From positions 10,553,612 through 10,617,611 of the forward strand of contig NC_090735.1 in assembly GCF_036898095.1 (NCBI RefSeq): DNA of 64,000 bases, given 5' to 3'. The position numbers and the translations under genes were made by a program. Numbering within the stretch: the stretch's first letter is position 1; each line of letters starts with the position of its first letter. A model generated the notes under the pieces. The model was given only the letters and a program-made list of their open reading frames with translations, searched no databases and was not told where the DNA came from. This document shows positions 1 through 9,069 of the stretch, piece after piece. This DNA is from Palaemon carinicauda (lineage: Eukaryota; Arthropoda; Malacostraca; Decapoda; Palaemonidae).

Positions 1-226
1 CCCAGCGATCCTCTTAGGATGCTGAAAGACTCCCAGGAGCTGAAGTATCAAGGGCTGCAACCCATACAAACAGGACCTCATCAAACCCCTAATCTGGGCG
101 CTCTCAAGAAATGACTTTGACCACCCGCCAAATCAACCAGGATGCGAAAGGCTTCTTAGCCTTCCGTACAACCCAAAAAACAATATTAAAAACATTTCAA
201 GAGACAGATTAAAAAGGATATTGGAA

Positions 227-2866
227 TTAGGGAAGTGTAGTGGTAGAACCCTCACCCACTACTGCACTCGCTGCAACGAATGAACCCAGTGTGTAGCAGT
301 CCTCGTAAAGAGTCTGGACATCTTTTAAGTAAAATGACGCGAACACTGACTTGCTTCTCCAAAAAGTCGCGTCCATAATACTTTGCAGAGATCTATTTTG
401 CTTGAAGGCCACGGAGGTTGCTATAGCTCTAACTTCGTGCGTCTTAACCTTAAGCAAACATCGGTCTTTCTCATTCAAGTGAGAATGAGCTTCTCGTATT
501 AAAAATCTGATAAAATATGACAAAGCATTCTTTGACATAGGCAATGATGGTTTCTTAACTGAGCACCATAATGCCTCAGATTTACCTCGTAATGACTTAG
601 TACGAGCTAAATAGAACTTAAGAGCTCTAACAGGACATAATACTCTTTCCAGTTCGTTGCCTACGATCTCTGATAAGCAAGGAATATCAAAAGATTTAGG
701 CCAAGGACGAGAAGGCAGTTCATTTTTGGCCAGGAAACCAAGTTGAAGTGAACAAGTGGCTTTTTCTGTAGAAAAGCCGATGTTCTTACTGAAGGCATGA
801 AGTTCACTGACCCTTTTAGCCGAAGCCAAGCACACTAGGAAAAGTGTCTTGAGGGTGAGATCCTTCAGGGAGGCTGAATGTAATGGCTCAAACCTGTCTG
901 ACATGAGGAACCTTAGGACCACGTCTAAGTTCCATCCAGGAGTTGCCAAACGACGTTCCTTAGAGGTCTCGAAAGACTTAAGGAGATCTTTATTGTTGGA
1001 AAGATCTAAGCCTCTATGCCGAAAGACCGAAGCCAACATGCTCCTGTAGCCCTTAATCGTGGGAGCTGAGAGGGAGCAAACCTTTCTAAGATGTAAAAGA
1101 AAATCTGCGATTTGGGCTACAGAGGTACTGGACGAGGACACAGATGCTGACTTGCACCAGTCTCGAAAGACTTCCCACTTCGACTGGTATACTCTAATGG
1201 TAGAAGCTCTCCTCGCTCTTGCAATCGCACTGGCTGCCTCCTTCGAAAAGCCTCGAGCTCTTGAGAGTCTTTCGATAGTCTGAAGGCAGTCAGACGAAGA
1301 GCGGGGAGGCTTTGATGGACATTCTTTACGTGGGGCTGACGTAATAGATCTACCCTTAGAGGAAGACTTCTTGGAAAGTCTACCAGCCATCGAAGTACCT
1401 CGGTGAACCACTCTCTCGCGGGCCAGAGGGGAGCAACCAACGTCAACCTTGTCCCTTCGTGAGAGGCGAACTTCTGCAGTACCTTGTTGACAATCTTGAA
1501 TGGTGGGAATGCATATAAGTCCAGATGAGACCAATCTAGGAGAAATGCGTCTATGTGTATTGCTGCTGGGTCTGGGACTGGAGAGCAATAGATTGGAAGT
1601 CTCTTGGTCATCGAGGTGGCAAAGAGGTCTATGGTGGGTTGACCCCAAGTCGCCCAAAGACTCTTGCACACGTCCTTGTGGAGGGTCCATTCCGTAGGAA
1701 TTACCTGACCCCTCCGACTGAGACAGTCTGCTAAGACGTTCAAGTCGCCCTGGATAAACCTCGTTAACAGGGAGATGCCTCGATCTCTTGACCAAATGAG
1801 CAGGTCCCTTGCGATCTCGTACAGCGTGAGGGAGTGGGTGCCTCCTTGCTTGGAGATGTACGCCAAGGCTGTGGTATTGTCGGAGTTGATCTCTACCACT
1901 TTGTTTCGAAGGAGACTTTCGAATTTCATCAAGGCCAAGTGGACTGCCAAAAGCTCCTTGCCGTTGATGTGCATGCTCCTCTGACTTGAGGTCCACAGAC
2001 CTGAGCATTCCCGACCGTCCAGGGTCGCACCCCAATCCAAATCCGACGTGTCTGAGAATAGTACGTGGTTTGGGTTCTGAACTGCTAGGGAAAGTCCCTC
2101 TCTCAGACTGATATTGTCGTTCCACCATTTCAGGCATGCCTTTACTGGTTCGGAGACCGGGATTGAGACCGTCTCTAACGTCTTGTCCTTGTTCCAGTGA
2201 AAGGCTAGATGGAACTGGAGAGGCCGAAGGTGTAGTCTTCTTAGCGAGACAAACTGCTCCAGGGATGATAGAGCTCCTACTAGACTCATCCAATTCCTGA
2301 CTGAGCACCGTTCTCTCTTCAACATTAGTTGGACTTTGAGCAGGGCTTGATCTATTCGGGTGGCAGACGGAAAAGCCCGAAAAACTGGACTGCGAATCTC
2401 CATCCCTAAATACAGTATAGTTTGGGATGGAATCAGCTGGGACTTTTCTAGGTTGACCAAAAGTCCCAATTCCTTGGCCAGATCCAATGTCCAATGAAGA
2501 TCCTGCAGACAGCGATGACTGGACGAAGCTCTGAGAAGCCAGTTGTCCAAGTACAGGGAGGCTCGGATTCCCAATAAATGGAGGAATTTTGCTACATTCC
2601 TCATAAGCCTCGTAAACACAAGAGGAGCAGGACTTAGGCCAAAGCACAGGGCCCGAAACTGGTATACCACATTCTTGAAAACAAACCTCAGAAACGGTTG
2701 GGAATCTGGGTGTATAGGGATGTGGAAGTACGCATCTCGTAGGTCGAGAGAGACCATCCAGTCTCCCTTTCTGACCGCTGCTAAGACTGACTTCGTGGTC
2801 TCCATAGTGAACTTTGTTTTCGTAACAAAGACGTTGAGCGCACTGACGTCTAGCACCGGTCTCCAA
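227..2866 (-). CDS. Element A tyrosine recombinase (YR) ORF with long N-terminal overlap
   Basis: The last 340 or so residues of this 879-codon frame are a DIRS tyrosine recombinase, which would integrate the circular DNA copy. Visible catalytic signature: Arg in SAKRVSEL, His and Arg in THEVRAIA, Trp in TFWRSK, and the nucleophile Tyr in FASFYLKD. The N-terminal part (roughly 1300-2866) overlaps RT/RNase H in the -1 frame and has no recognisable domain. The true start is unknown and probably lies near the RT/RH end. Compared with element C, nine bases are missing, which removes Gln-Asp-Leu from NNKDLQDLL. Confidence 0.8.
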   Translation of the reverse strand: METGARRQCAQRLCYENKVHYGDHEVSLSSGQKGRLDGLSRPTRCVLPHPYTPRFPTVSEVCFQECGIPVSGPVLWPKSCSSCVYEAYEECSKIPPFIGNPSLPVLGQLASQSFVQSSLSAGSSLDIGSGQGIGTFGQPRKVPADSIPNYTVFRDGDSQSSFSGFSVCHPNRSSPAQSPTNVEERTVLSQELDESSRSSIIPGAVCLAKKTTPSASPVPSSLSLEQGQDVRDGLNPGLRTSKGMPEMVERQYQSERGTFPSSSEPKPRTILRHVGFGLGCDPGRSGMLRSVDLKSEEHAHQRQGAFGSPLGLDEIRKSPSKQSGRDQLRQYHSLGVHLQARRHPLPHAVRDRKGPAHLVKRSRHLPVNEVYPGRLERLSRLSQSEGSGNSYGMDPPQGRVQESLGDLGSTHHRPLCHLDDQETSNLLLSSPRPSSNTHRRISPRLVSSGLICIPTIQDCQQGTAEVRLSRRDKVDVGCSPLARERVVHRGTSMAGRLSKKSSSKGRSITSAPRKECPSKPPRSSSDCLQTIERLSRARGFSKEAASAIARARRASTIRVYQSKWEVFRDWCKSASVSSSSTSVAQIADFLLHLRKVCSLSAPTIKGYRSMLASVFRHRGLDLSNNKDLLKSFETSKERRLATPGWNLDVVLRFLMSDRFEPLHSASLKDLTLKTLFLVCLASAKRVSELHAFSKNIGFSTEKATCSLQLGFLAKNELPSRPWPKSFDIPCLSEIVGNELERVLCPVRALKFYLARTKSLRGKSEALWCSVKKPSLPMSKNALSYFIRFLIREAHSHLNEKDRCLLKVKTHEVRAIATSVAFKQNRSLQSIMDATFWRSKSVFASFYLKDVQTLYEDCYTLGSFVAASAVVGEGSTTTLP

Positions 2867-3318
2867 CCTCCTGTCTTCTTTGGGACTAGGAAGAGACGAT
2901 TGTAAAACCCCGGTGATTGAAGGTCCGAGACTTTCACCACCGCTCCCTTCTCTAGCAACAGAGACACTTCTAGGTTTAGGGCTTGTCTCTTTGACTCCTC
3001 TCGGTACCTGGGAGAGAGGTCGATGGGGGTTGTCGCTAGAGGAGGTTTGCGTACAAAGCGAATTTTGTACCCCTCTCTGAGCAACCGAACAGACTGTTGG
3101 TCTGCGCCCCTCTTCTCCCAGGCCTGCCAGAAGCTCTTCAATCTGGCTCCTACTGCTGTCTGAGGCTGTGGGCAGTCAGACTCTGCCACGTGAGGACTTG
3201 GCTCCTCTCTTCTTTCCTCTCTTTCCCTCGGCACGAGTACTTCCCCTGCTGGGAGCTCTGCCACGAAAGGGCGGGATAAATCTGGATGCCGGAGTGTCGA
3301 TCCTGGGTCTAACAGCAA
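1117..3318 (-). CDS. Element A reverse transcriptase-RNase H with Dam-like tail
   Basis: This 733-codon ORF overlaps the Gag-like ORF by 143 bases in the +1 frame. RT occupies about residues 110-310, with first Asp in SLDLRDAY (about 192) and CFGLSPAPLVF. The metal-binding motif reads YLDN (256-259), where C, G, H and F have YLDD. The second catalytic Asp is therefore Asn, which should cripple polymerisation. RNase H residues are all present: D423 (FSDTSD), E455 (NGKELL), D480 (INSD) and D531 (LADCLSR). Residues 560-645 resemble phage-type Dam methylases (IDLFA, FPPF, LTLVAPLWP), a domain known in DIRS elements. Confidence 0.85.
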   Translation of the reverse strand: MLLDPGSTLRHPDLSRPFVAELPAGEVLVPREREERREEPSPHVAESDCPQPQTAVGARLKSFWQAWEKRGADQQSVRLLREGYKIRFVRKPPLATTPIDLSPRYREESKRQALNLEVSLLLEKGAVVKVSDLQSPGFYNRLFLVPKKTGGWRPVLDVSALNVFVTKTKFTMETTKSVLAAVRKGDWMVSLDLRDAYFHIPIHPDSQPFLRFVFKNVVYQFRALCFGLSPAPLVFTRLMRNVAKFLHLLGIRASLYLDNWLLRASSSHRCLQDLHWTLDLAKELGLLVNLEKSQLIPSQTILYLGMEIRSPVFRAFPSATRIDQALLKVQLMLKRERCSVRNWMSLVGALSSLEQFVSLRRLHLRPLQFHLAFHWNKDKTLETVSIPVSEPVKACLKWWNDNISLREGLSLAVQNPNHVLFSDTSDLDWGATLDGRECSGLWTSSQRSMHINGKELLAVHLALMKFESLLRNKVVEINSDNTTALAYISKQGGTHSLTLYEIARDLLIWSRDRGISLLTRFIQGDLNVLADCLSRRGQVIPTEWTLHKDVCKSLWATWGQPTIDLFATSMTKRLPIYCSPVPDPAAIHIDAFLLDWSHLDLYAFPPFKIVNKVLQKFASHEGTRLTLVAPLWPAREWFTEVLRWLVDFPRSLPLRVDLLRQPHVKNVHQSLPALRLTAFRLSKDSQELEAFRRRQPVRLQERGELLPLEYTSRSGKSFETGASQHLCPRPVPL

Positions 3319-5665
3319 AGGATGTAGAAGGAGTCCCTTTGCGAGCAGAGGACGCCATCAAGTCATGGGTGTCCTTCTGCACAAGCGAAGAAGCTATGTC
3401 CTTAACCAATTGTTGCGGAAACAAAAACTTTGATAAGGGAGCAAAGAGCAGTTCTGATCTCTGACAGGGAGTAACTCCTGCCGAAAGAAAAGAGCAAAGG
3501 GACTCTCGCTTCTTTAAGACTCCCGACGTGAAAGAGGAGGCGAGCTCATTGGAACCATCGCGGATGGCTTTATCCATACATGACATTATCAGTAAGGAAA
3601 CATCTCTATCAGCCGATGAGATTTTCCTACTTAAAGCTCCCAATGACCAGTCAAGGAAGTTGAAAACTTCAAAGGCCCTGTATACGCCTTTCAGCAGATG
3701 GTCAAGGTCCGAGGAGGACCAACTAATCTTCGAGCGTCTCATGGCTAGGCGGCGGGGAGAGTCTACGAGGCTTGAGAAGTCACCCTGGGCAGAGACAGGG
3801 ACTCCCAAGCCGAGAACTTCTCCCGTGGCATACCGGACGCTCGATCTAGACGAGAGCTTTGACGGAGGGAAGGCAAAGGCCGTCTTCCCCAAACTCCTCC
3901 TGGTATCCAACCAGTCGCCTAAAAGTCGTAAAGCTCTCTTGGAAGAGCGAGAGAGCACTAGCTTAGTAAAGGCTGGCATGTTAGCAGGTAAGCCTAGAGC
4001 AAACTCAGACGGCGGCGAACGAGGAGCAACAGTGACAAAGTGATCGGGAAAAAGCTCCTTGAAAATTAACATGACTTTCTTAAAGTCCATTGAAGGAGGA
4101 ACCGTTCTAGGTTCGTCTACATCCGAAGGATGATCATCATGATGAGGGTCAGCAACGTCCTCATCTGAAGGATCCTCATCCGACAACTGCTGAGTAACAA
4201 GCAAAGGGGTTGGCAATGCTTGACACGCAGAGTCCACACGCACTGGTGCATTAGTAGCAGTCCAGGACGCTACGTCATGTAACTGCTTAACAGCCTGACT
4301 GTCAACAACAACAGGAGCGGGAGGACGCTCGACGTCAACTCGAGACTGTTTTGACTGCCTAGACTGAGCAGTCAAAACAACTCTAGACTGCGGTGGTTGA
4401 CGCTCAGCGTCAAAACAAGTCAACTCCGCTGGTTGGCGAACGTCCTGAACGTCAACAAGAGCATTAGGAAGTGGCTGAACGTCCATATGCGGCTGAAAGT
4501 CAACACGTGACTGCATCGAGTGAGGCTCTACAAAGCGTGACTGACGTGACTTAGCAACGCCAACGTCAATAGGACGAGCAAAGGCTCGTTTTGGCGGCTG
4601 AAGGCCAGGATCTCGATGAGTTAAGTGGCGAGGATCATCGTGAACCTTTTCAGCAGAATAGTCTTCCATAAGGGAGGCGAGCTTGATCTGCATGTCTTGC
4701 AGCACAACCCATTTAGGATCAACGGGAATGGGTGCGGTAAAAGACGGGGTTAACGTCTGAGACTGCACAACCTTGCCTACACCAAGACTCTCTGAGCCTG
4801 TGTAACGTTGCTGCTTAGGCGGCGAGCAGTCTTCCGATGACTGCAAAGGGTCAGAGCTGTCCCAATGGCTACAACCAGGACGCTGGACCTGTCCTGAAGG
4901 GACCGACTTTCGCTTAAGGGGCCTTGAAACCTTGCTCCACGGTTTCTTATGCGAAAAGCCTTCGGATGACGAGGAGAAAATGGTCTCTCTCGTCTTATGG
5001 TAGGGGCGATCTTGATGAGACACGCCTGTTACCATAGAGGGAACGTCTGTTCGCTGATCAAGGCCTCTCGAACCCATAAGTCGTACGACATTACTTCTCC
5101 CCTGGGCTTGGGAGCTTGCAAGAGGTCTCGGACTAGGCGAACGACAGGCACGAACAGACGAACCCTCGGTCGCAACACTGAAAACACTTTGCGCACTAAT
5201 CACTTTCCCACGATTTTCCGCTGTGGCACTCTGACACTTTAGATCTTTAACGTCAGCCATGAGTTGATTACGATCTGTAGCTAACGACTCAACTCTTTCA
5301 CCCAAGGCATGAATGGCACGTAACATGTCTCGCATCGATGGTTCCTGAGTGCCAGTAGGGGGTTCAGGCACAACCACTACAGGGGAAGGATTAGGTTCAG
5401 GGGCATGGGGTGAGGAAAAATCTACTGATCTAGAGGAACTCCTCCTTACCCTATCTCTCTCTAGTTTACGAGAATACTTGTCGTATTCGAGCCAATCGAA
5501 TTCCGAAAGGCCCACGCATTCCTCACACCGATCTCCTAATTGACAGGTTTTACCCCGACAATTAGAACACACAGTATGTGGGTCGAGAGAGGCCTTTGGA
5601 AGACGCCTATTGCAATCCCTAGCATTACACTTACGAAATCTAGGGGCTTGAGAAGCGTCAGCCAT
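3176..5665 (-). CDS. Element A Gag-like ORF1 protein
   Basis: This is an 829-codon ORF, the first in the element. The N-terminus has a compact Cys-rich module, with Cys at about 13, 18, 33, 36, 41, 47 and 50 and His at 30. A basic, Arg-rich stretch follows. The middle (about residues 130-500) is low complexity and rich in Ser, Pro, Gln and Val-Asp. A more conserved block in the last 300 residues includes GEVLGLGVP and IMSCMDKAIRDGS. The tail is basic and RG-rich. Such layouts fit a nucleic-acid-binding capsid-like protein. DIRS ORF1 proteins are usually called Gag by position, and I see no classical CCHC knuckle. Confidence 0.8.
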   Translation of the reverse strand: MADASQAPRFRKCNARDCNRRLPKASLDPHTVCSNCRGKTCQLGDRCEECVGLSEFDWLEYDKYSRKLERDRVRRSSSRSVDFSSPHAPEPNPSPVVVVPEPPTGTQEPSMRDMLRAIHALGERVESLATDRNQLMADVKDLKCQSATAENRGKVISAQSVFSVATEGSSVRACRSPSPRPLASSQAQGRSNVVRLMGSRGLDQRTDVPSMVTGVSHQDRPYHKTRETIFSSSSEGFSHKKPWSKVSRPLKRKSVPSGQVQRPGCSHWDSSDPLQSSEDCSPPKQQRYTGSESLGVGKVVQSQTLTPSFTAPIPVDPKWVVLQDMQIKLASLMEDYSAEKVHDDPRHLTHRDPGLQPPKRAFARPIDVGVAKSRQSRFVEPHSMQSRVDFQPHMDVQPLPNALVDVQDVRQPAELTCFDAERQPPQSRVVLTAQSRQSKQSRVDVERPPAPVVVDSQAVKQLHDVASWTATNAPVRVDSACQALPTPLLVTQQLSDEDPSDEDVADPHHDDHPSDVDEPRTVPPSMDFKKVMLIFKELFPDHFVTVAPRSPPSEFALGLPANMPAFTKLVLSRSSKRALRLLGDWLDTRRSLGKTAFAFPPSKLSSRSSVRYATGEVLGLGVPVSAQGDFSSLVDSPRRLAMRRSKISWSSSDLDHLLKGVYRAFEVFNFLDWSLGALSRKISSADRDVSLLIMSCMDKAIRDGSNELASSFTSGVLKKRESLCSFLSAGVTPCQRSELLFAPLSKFLFPQQLVKDIASSLVQKDTHDLMASSARKGTPSTSFAVRPRIDTPASRFIPPFRGRAPSRGSTRAEGKRGKKRGAKSSRGRV

Positions 5666-5861
5666 TTTGAATTAGTCAAAGAAAGTCCAAAAAACAATCC
5701 AAGTCATCTACAATTAAATCTGTCCAACAAAGAGTTCAAGAGTTTAAGTTGAGGAAAAACACCTGCACTGGGAAAGCTCAAACCAAAATGAAGTACTTCA
5801 CCAAATATGTTGAGAAAACTCCAGGTTATACAGCGAGTAATGATACGTCTTGTCGTTAAGG

Positions 5862-6039
5862 CCGACAGAGAAGAATTGAGGCTTGTTTACATACATATGC
5901 GGTATCTGGCCGATAGTTGGCGCTGGTGGGCACACCCGCAACCTTCATAGCGATCGCTCGCGAGTTTTTGTGTGTTTTTCTGTCGAGCCGCTGGAGCAGC
6001 AGCTATTATATATTCACCGGCTAAGTTAAATATTTAAAA
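5862..6039 (-). repeat. Element A 5' inverted terminal repeat
   Basis: The block runs from the agaagaattgagg area to the TAAATATTTAAAAT end. It matches the 5' ITR of C (28321-28498) and, in inverse, the 3' ITR of C (21946-22136). It contains the palindrome AGCGATCGCT and the terminal tattcaccggctaag. The outer junction reads AAAAT then host ttagaag. Confidence 0.85.
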
Positions 6040-6291
6040 TTTAGAAGTTCAAACTTGTTGCAAATTCTTTTCAGTTGAATAGGCTGAAGTAATTCTCTTT
6101 TCATAGTTTATACATGACAGATCTATTTTAACATTGTTACTGATTTTAAAATATCTAATATTTTTAATACATTATTTCTCATGTATAGTTTATTTATTTC
6201 CTCATTTTCTTTCCTCACAGGGCTGCTTTCTATGATGGAGCCCTTAGGATTGCAGCATTTTGCTTTTCTAACCAGAATTATAGATTGGCTA

Positions 6292-6292
<1 letters not shown>

Positions 6293-6343
<51 letters not shown>

Positions 6344-6348
6344 TAATA

Positions 6349-6385
<37 letters not shown>

Positions 6386-6396
6386 TAATAATAATA
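6293..6396. repeat. (AAT)n microsatellite
   Basis: Near-perfect AAT/ATA trinucleotide array with a few interruptions (aaa, gat). It accounts for the poly-Ile and poly-Asn open frames on both strands here. Confidence 0.95.
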
Positions 6397-8051
6397 TAGA
6401 GTACAATATTAGGTCCTTGCATAATAAATACATTACAAACTGATTTCAGCCAAAGGAGGCCAGTGAACTGGTAATTAACATGATTTTTATCATAAAACTT
6501 ATTATTTCTATACCTACAGAGCAATCTTCATGATTTTGAAATAGGAATTAGTAATCAATTAATAACTTTCCCATCATCATCATCATCATGTACCACAATA
6601 TTTCTTGACATTTCAGATGGTAAACATGAAAGAGAAGCATTTTTGTCCCGAAGAATAATAACAGTATGTACAGGTATCGGAGATAAAGCTCAACACTCTA
6701 AAGCGACATTTGTTGACAAATTCTAGATAATATTTAACAAATAAATCTTGGTCAATATGTGCCAGTTAATCAGGCTTGCCTATGTATTGGGTGCTGGTTA
6801 AAAGAAATTTTACTGCATATTTTTTTTACTGTTTCAAAAGATTCTACAGAACAGTACATTTATGCTCTCCACATTTTCTTTAGGTCTTAGTTATGTTTCC
6901 ATGCAATAATGTGTGTTTCAGGTCCTATACTCCATTAGCCCAAAGGGGGGGGGGGGATACTGCAGTACTGTACTTATGTGAGTTCTGGCTTACGTTGAAA
7001 TTCAACTTACACCATGACACAGAAGCATCTCTCTCTTGTAACCCAAGGACTACCTGTATAACATAGACATTAAAAAATCTCTGATCTTGGTGCTTAGAAG
7101 GATCTAGGTGCGTTGATAGAACGCTGTTTGGACTAGGAGTGTTGGGGTGGAACAGTTAAAAGGTTACCTAGTTCCTAGGTGACTCAAAAGTCATGATCAC
7201 ACAAAGAACGAGAGCGAAGTTTCCGATTGCACTGCCACTGATCGCGAATGGTTTCTAATCGCTAATGGATTTTGACTGTGCAGGGACTGACTACACAATG
7301 ACCGGTCACACGATGAAGGAGCTAATGGAGACCAAGCAAGTAAGTCTGAATTTATAGAGCCCACGTGAGAGGAGACCTTGGATCATCTTATGTTCACGCT
7401 TGCGTGAGGGAAGATCTTGTTACTCATACAAGATAGGAGACCGATTGTATGTTCCTCTTCCAGCACAAATGAATTCTCTTTTCTTCGAGGTAGAAATCTT
7501 CTTAGAGGAAGATCCTTAGATGTGCTCTGAATGTGCAGAAGGGAAGAAAGGATGACAGAGCCCTTCAGTCTGACTGAAGGTGTGTGTGTTTGGTACTGAT
7601 TGAGACCAAGCACTGGTAACAGGCATATGAGTACTTGCACCGCCTACTGATATACATTCCAAGGGATGGGAACACTCCCTGTACGTTCCATCTCTCCCTC
7701 GTGTACAAGGGGAGAACATATCAGGACCCCTTCCCAGGTGGATACGTTCTCGGTGTGAACTGTACCTCCTTTGCATAAGCGGGGAGACAGATGGGAGACC
7801 CAGCAAACACTGGCTAATTGGTCTTCTTGATCTTCAACGGCTTCTTTGAATCAGGTATAGCAGTGTTCACAACTTCTGTCAAGGGCACTCCATTCAGTAC
7901 GAGACAGAGAAAAATACGTACCGTTACTTCTTCCTAGTGTAGGATAGTTTTAAGCATGCACTGTTTCTCTCTTTTTGTAAAAGAGAGGGAGATAGGTTGA
8001 TTGTTCAGGAAAAGAGAGAAGTGCAGCGCCTTTCATCCTGACCAAAGAGCG

Positions 8052-8173
8052 ACCAGCGTGTGGCAAATACTTCTACCCTCCTTCCTCCAGCAACTATTAC
8101 CATCTTGTTTAAACCAGCGTGTGGCAAATACTTCTACCCTCCTTCCTCCAGCAACTATTACCATCTTGTTTAA
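8052..8173. repeat. 61-bp tandem duplication
   Basis: Two adjacent, essentially identical copies start with accagcgtgtggc (8052 and 8113) and end in catcttgtttaaa. No function is evident. Confidence 0.9.
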
Positions 8174-8356
8174 AGTTAAAATAGCTGTTTCCGGCTTCAT
8201 CTATATCAACTCCTATTAAAGAACGATGTTTTATAATGTGTAGGACCAAACAAAAATAAGTCACGCTTGAGAGGCTAGGGTGCAGTCTGTGTAGGCAACG
8301 ATTATTTCATGAATTTCTTAGTACCCACAGTCACGGTAGTTAGTATTTCTTGCAAT

Positions 8357-8547
8357 ATGTTATTTTCATTAGTAAAATAAATTTTTGAATATACTTACCC
8401 GATGATCATGTAGCTGTCAACTCTGTTGCCCGACAGAAATCTACGGTCGGGATACGCCAGCGATCGCTATACAGGTGGGGGTGTACACAACAGCGCCATC
8501 TGTGAGTAGGTACTCAAGTACTTCTTGTCAACAAGAACTCAATTTTC
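8357..8547 (-). repeat. Element B 3' ITR
   Basis: Inverse copy of 14612-14784. It runs from about atgttattttc through acccgatgatcatgtagctg and the palindromic AGCGATCGCT to tcaatttt. The far left tip differs from the right tip because the two ITR tips of a DIRS element are not identical; the ICR holds both. Confidence 0.85.
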
Positions 8548-8595
8548 TCCTCGGTCCACTGGTTCTCTATGGGGAGGAAGGGCGGGTCCTTAAAT

Positions 8596-8690
8596 TCATG
8601 ATCATCGGGTAAGTATATTCAAAAATTTATTTTACTAATGAAAATAACATTTTTCAATATTAATCTTACCCGATGATCATGTAGCTGATT
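8596..8690 (-). repeat. Element B internal complementary region (ICR)
   Basis: The first half is the reverse complement of the left tip (about 8357-8415). The second half is the reverse complement of the right tip (about 14740-14784). They meet near aacatttttcaatatt. This is the circle-junction template expected of DIRS elements. Confidence 0.85.
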
Positions 8691-9069
8691 CACACCCAGG
8701 GTGGTGGGTGGAGACCAGCATACATGTTAACAAAGAAGCTAAGTATCCCGTATCTTATTTTAGCCGTTATTCAAAATAACAAACATAAAATAAATAAGTA
8801 CCTGGTAAGGAAGTCGACTTGAACCATTACTCTGCCTTTTTAAGTACGTCTTCCTTACTGAGCCTAGCGATCCTCTTAGGATGCTGAGCGACTCCTAGGT
8901 GCTGAAGTATTAAGGGCTGCAACCCATACTAAAGGACCTCATCACAACCTCTAATCTAGGCGCTTCTCAAGAAAGAATTTGACCACCCGCCAAATCAACC
9001 AGGATGCGGAAGGCTTCTTAGCCTTCCGGACAACCCAGAAATATTTCAAGAGAAAGATTAAAAAGGTTC

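Larger units (their letters stand above)
1..6039 (-). mobile_element. DIRS element A (3' end cut by window edge)
   Basis: This DIRS1-like tyrosine-recombinase retrotransposon reads on the minus strand. It carries Gag-like ORF1, RT/RNase H and YR in the usual order. Its 5' ITR ends near 6039. The 3' ITR and ICR lie beyond coordinate 1: the window opens at the position matching about 22443 in element C. A and C are nearly identical along their length, including the non-coding flanks, so they are recent relatives. All three reading frames are open. However, the RT has YLDN in place of YLDD and the YR lacks three residues, so A is probably not autonomous. Confidence 0.9.
6040..8356. other. Intronic spacer without recognised gene
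   Basis: This stretch lies between elements A and B, downstream of MED30 exon 2 in transcription order. It holds an (AAT)n microsatellite, a G-run near 6947, a TACTGTA heptamer at 6966-6972 and a 61-bp tandem duplication near 8052. Several short open frames exist (for example 7383-7806 minus) but none has family resemblance or exon-like borders. A good plus-strand acceptor at about 6231 is discussed among the rejected items. Confidence 0.6.

Noticed and set aside
2408..2414. TACAGTA in element A RT (aaatacagtatag) as another excision footprint.
   Set aside because: C has aaatatagaatag and G aaatacacaatag at the same length, so it arises by substitutions and not by a 5-bp insertion.
6231..6290. 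A strong plus-strand splice acceptor (tttcctcacag) followed by about 20 sensible codons (AAFYDGALRIAAFCF...).
   Set aside because: It runs into the (AAT)n microsatellite without a donor, lies on the strand opposite MED30, and I recognise no family. Possibly a chance frame.
7383..7806. Two overlapping minus-strand open frames of 85-96 codons.
   Set aside because: No family resemblance, composition or exon-like borders; probably chance frames in intron.
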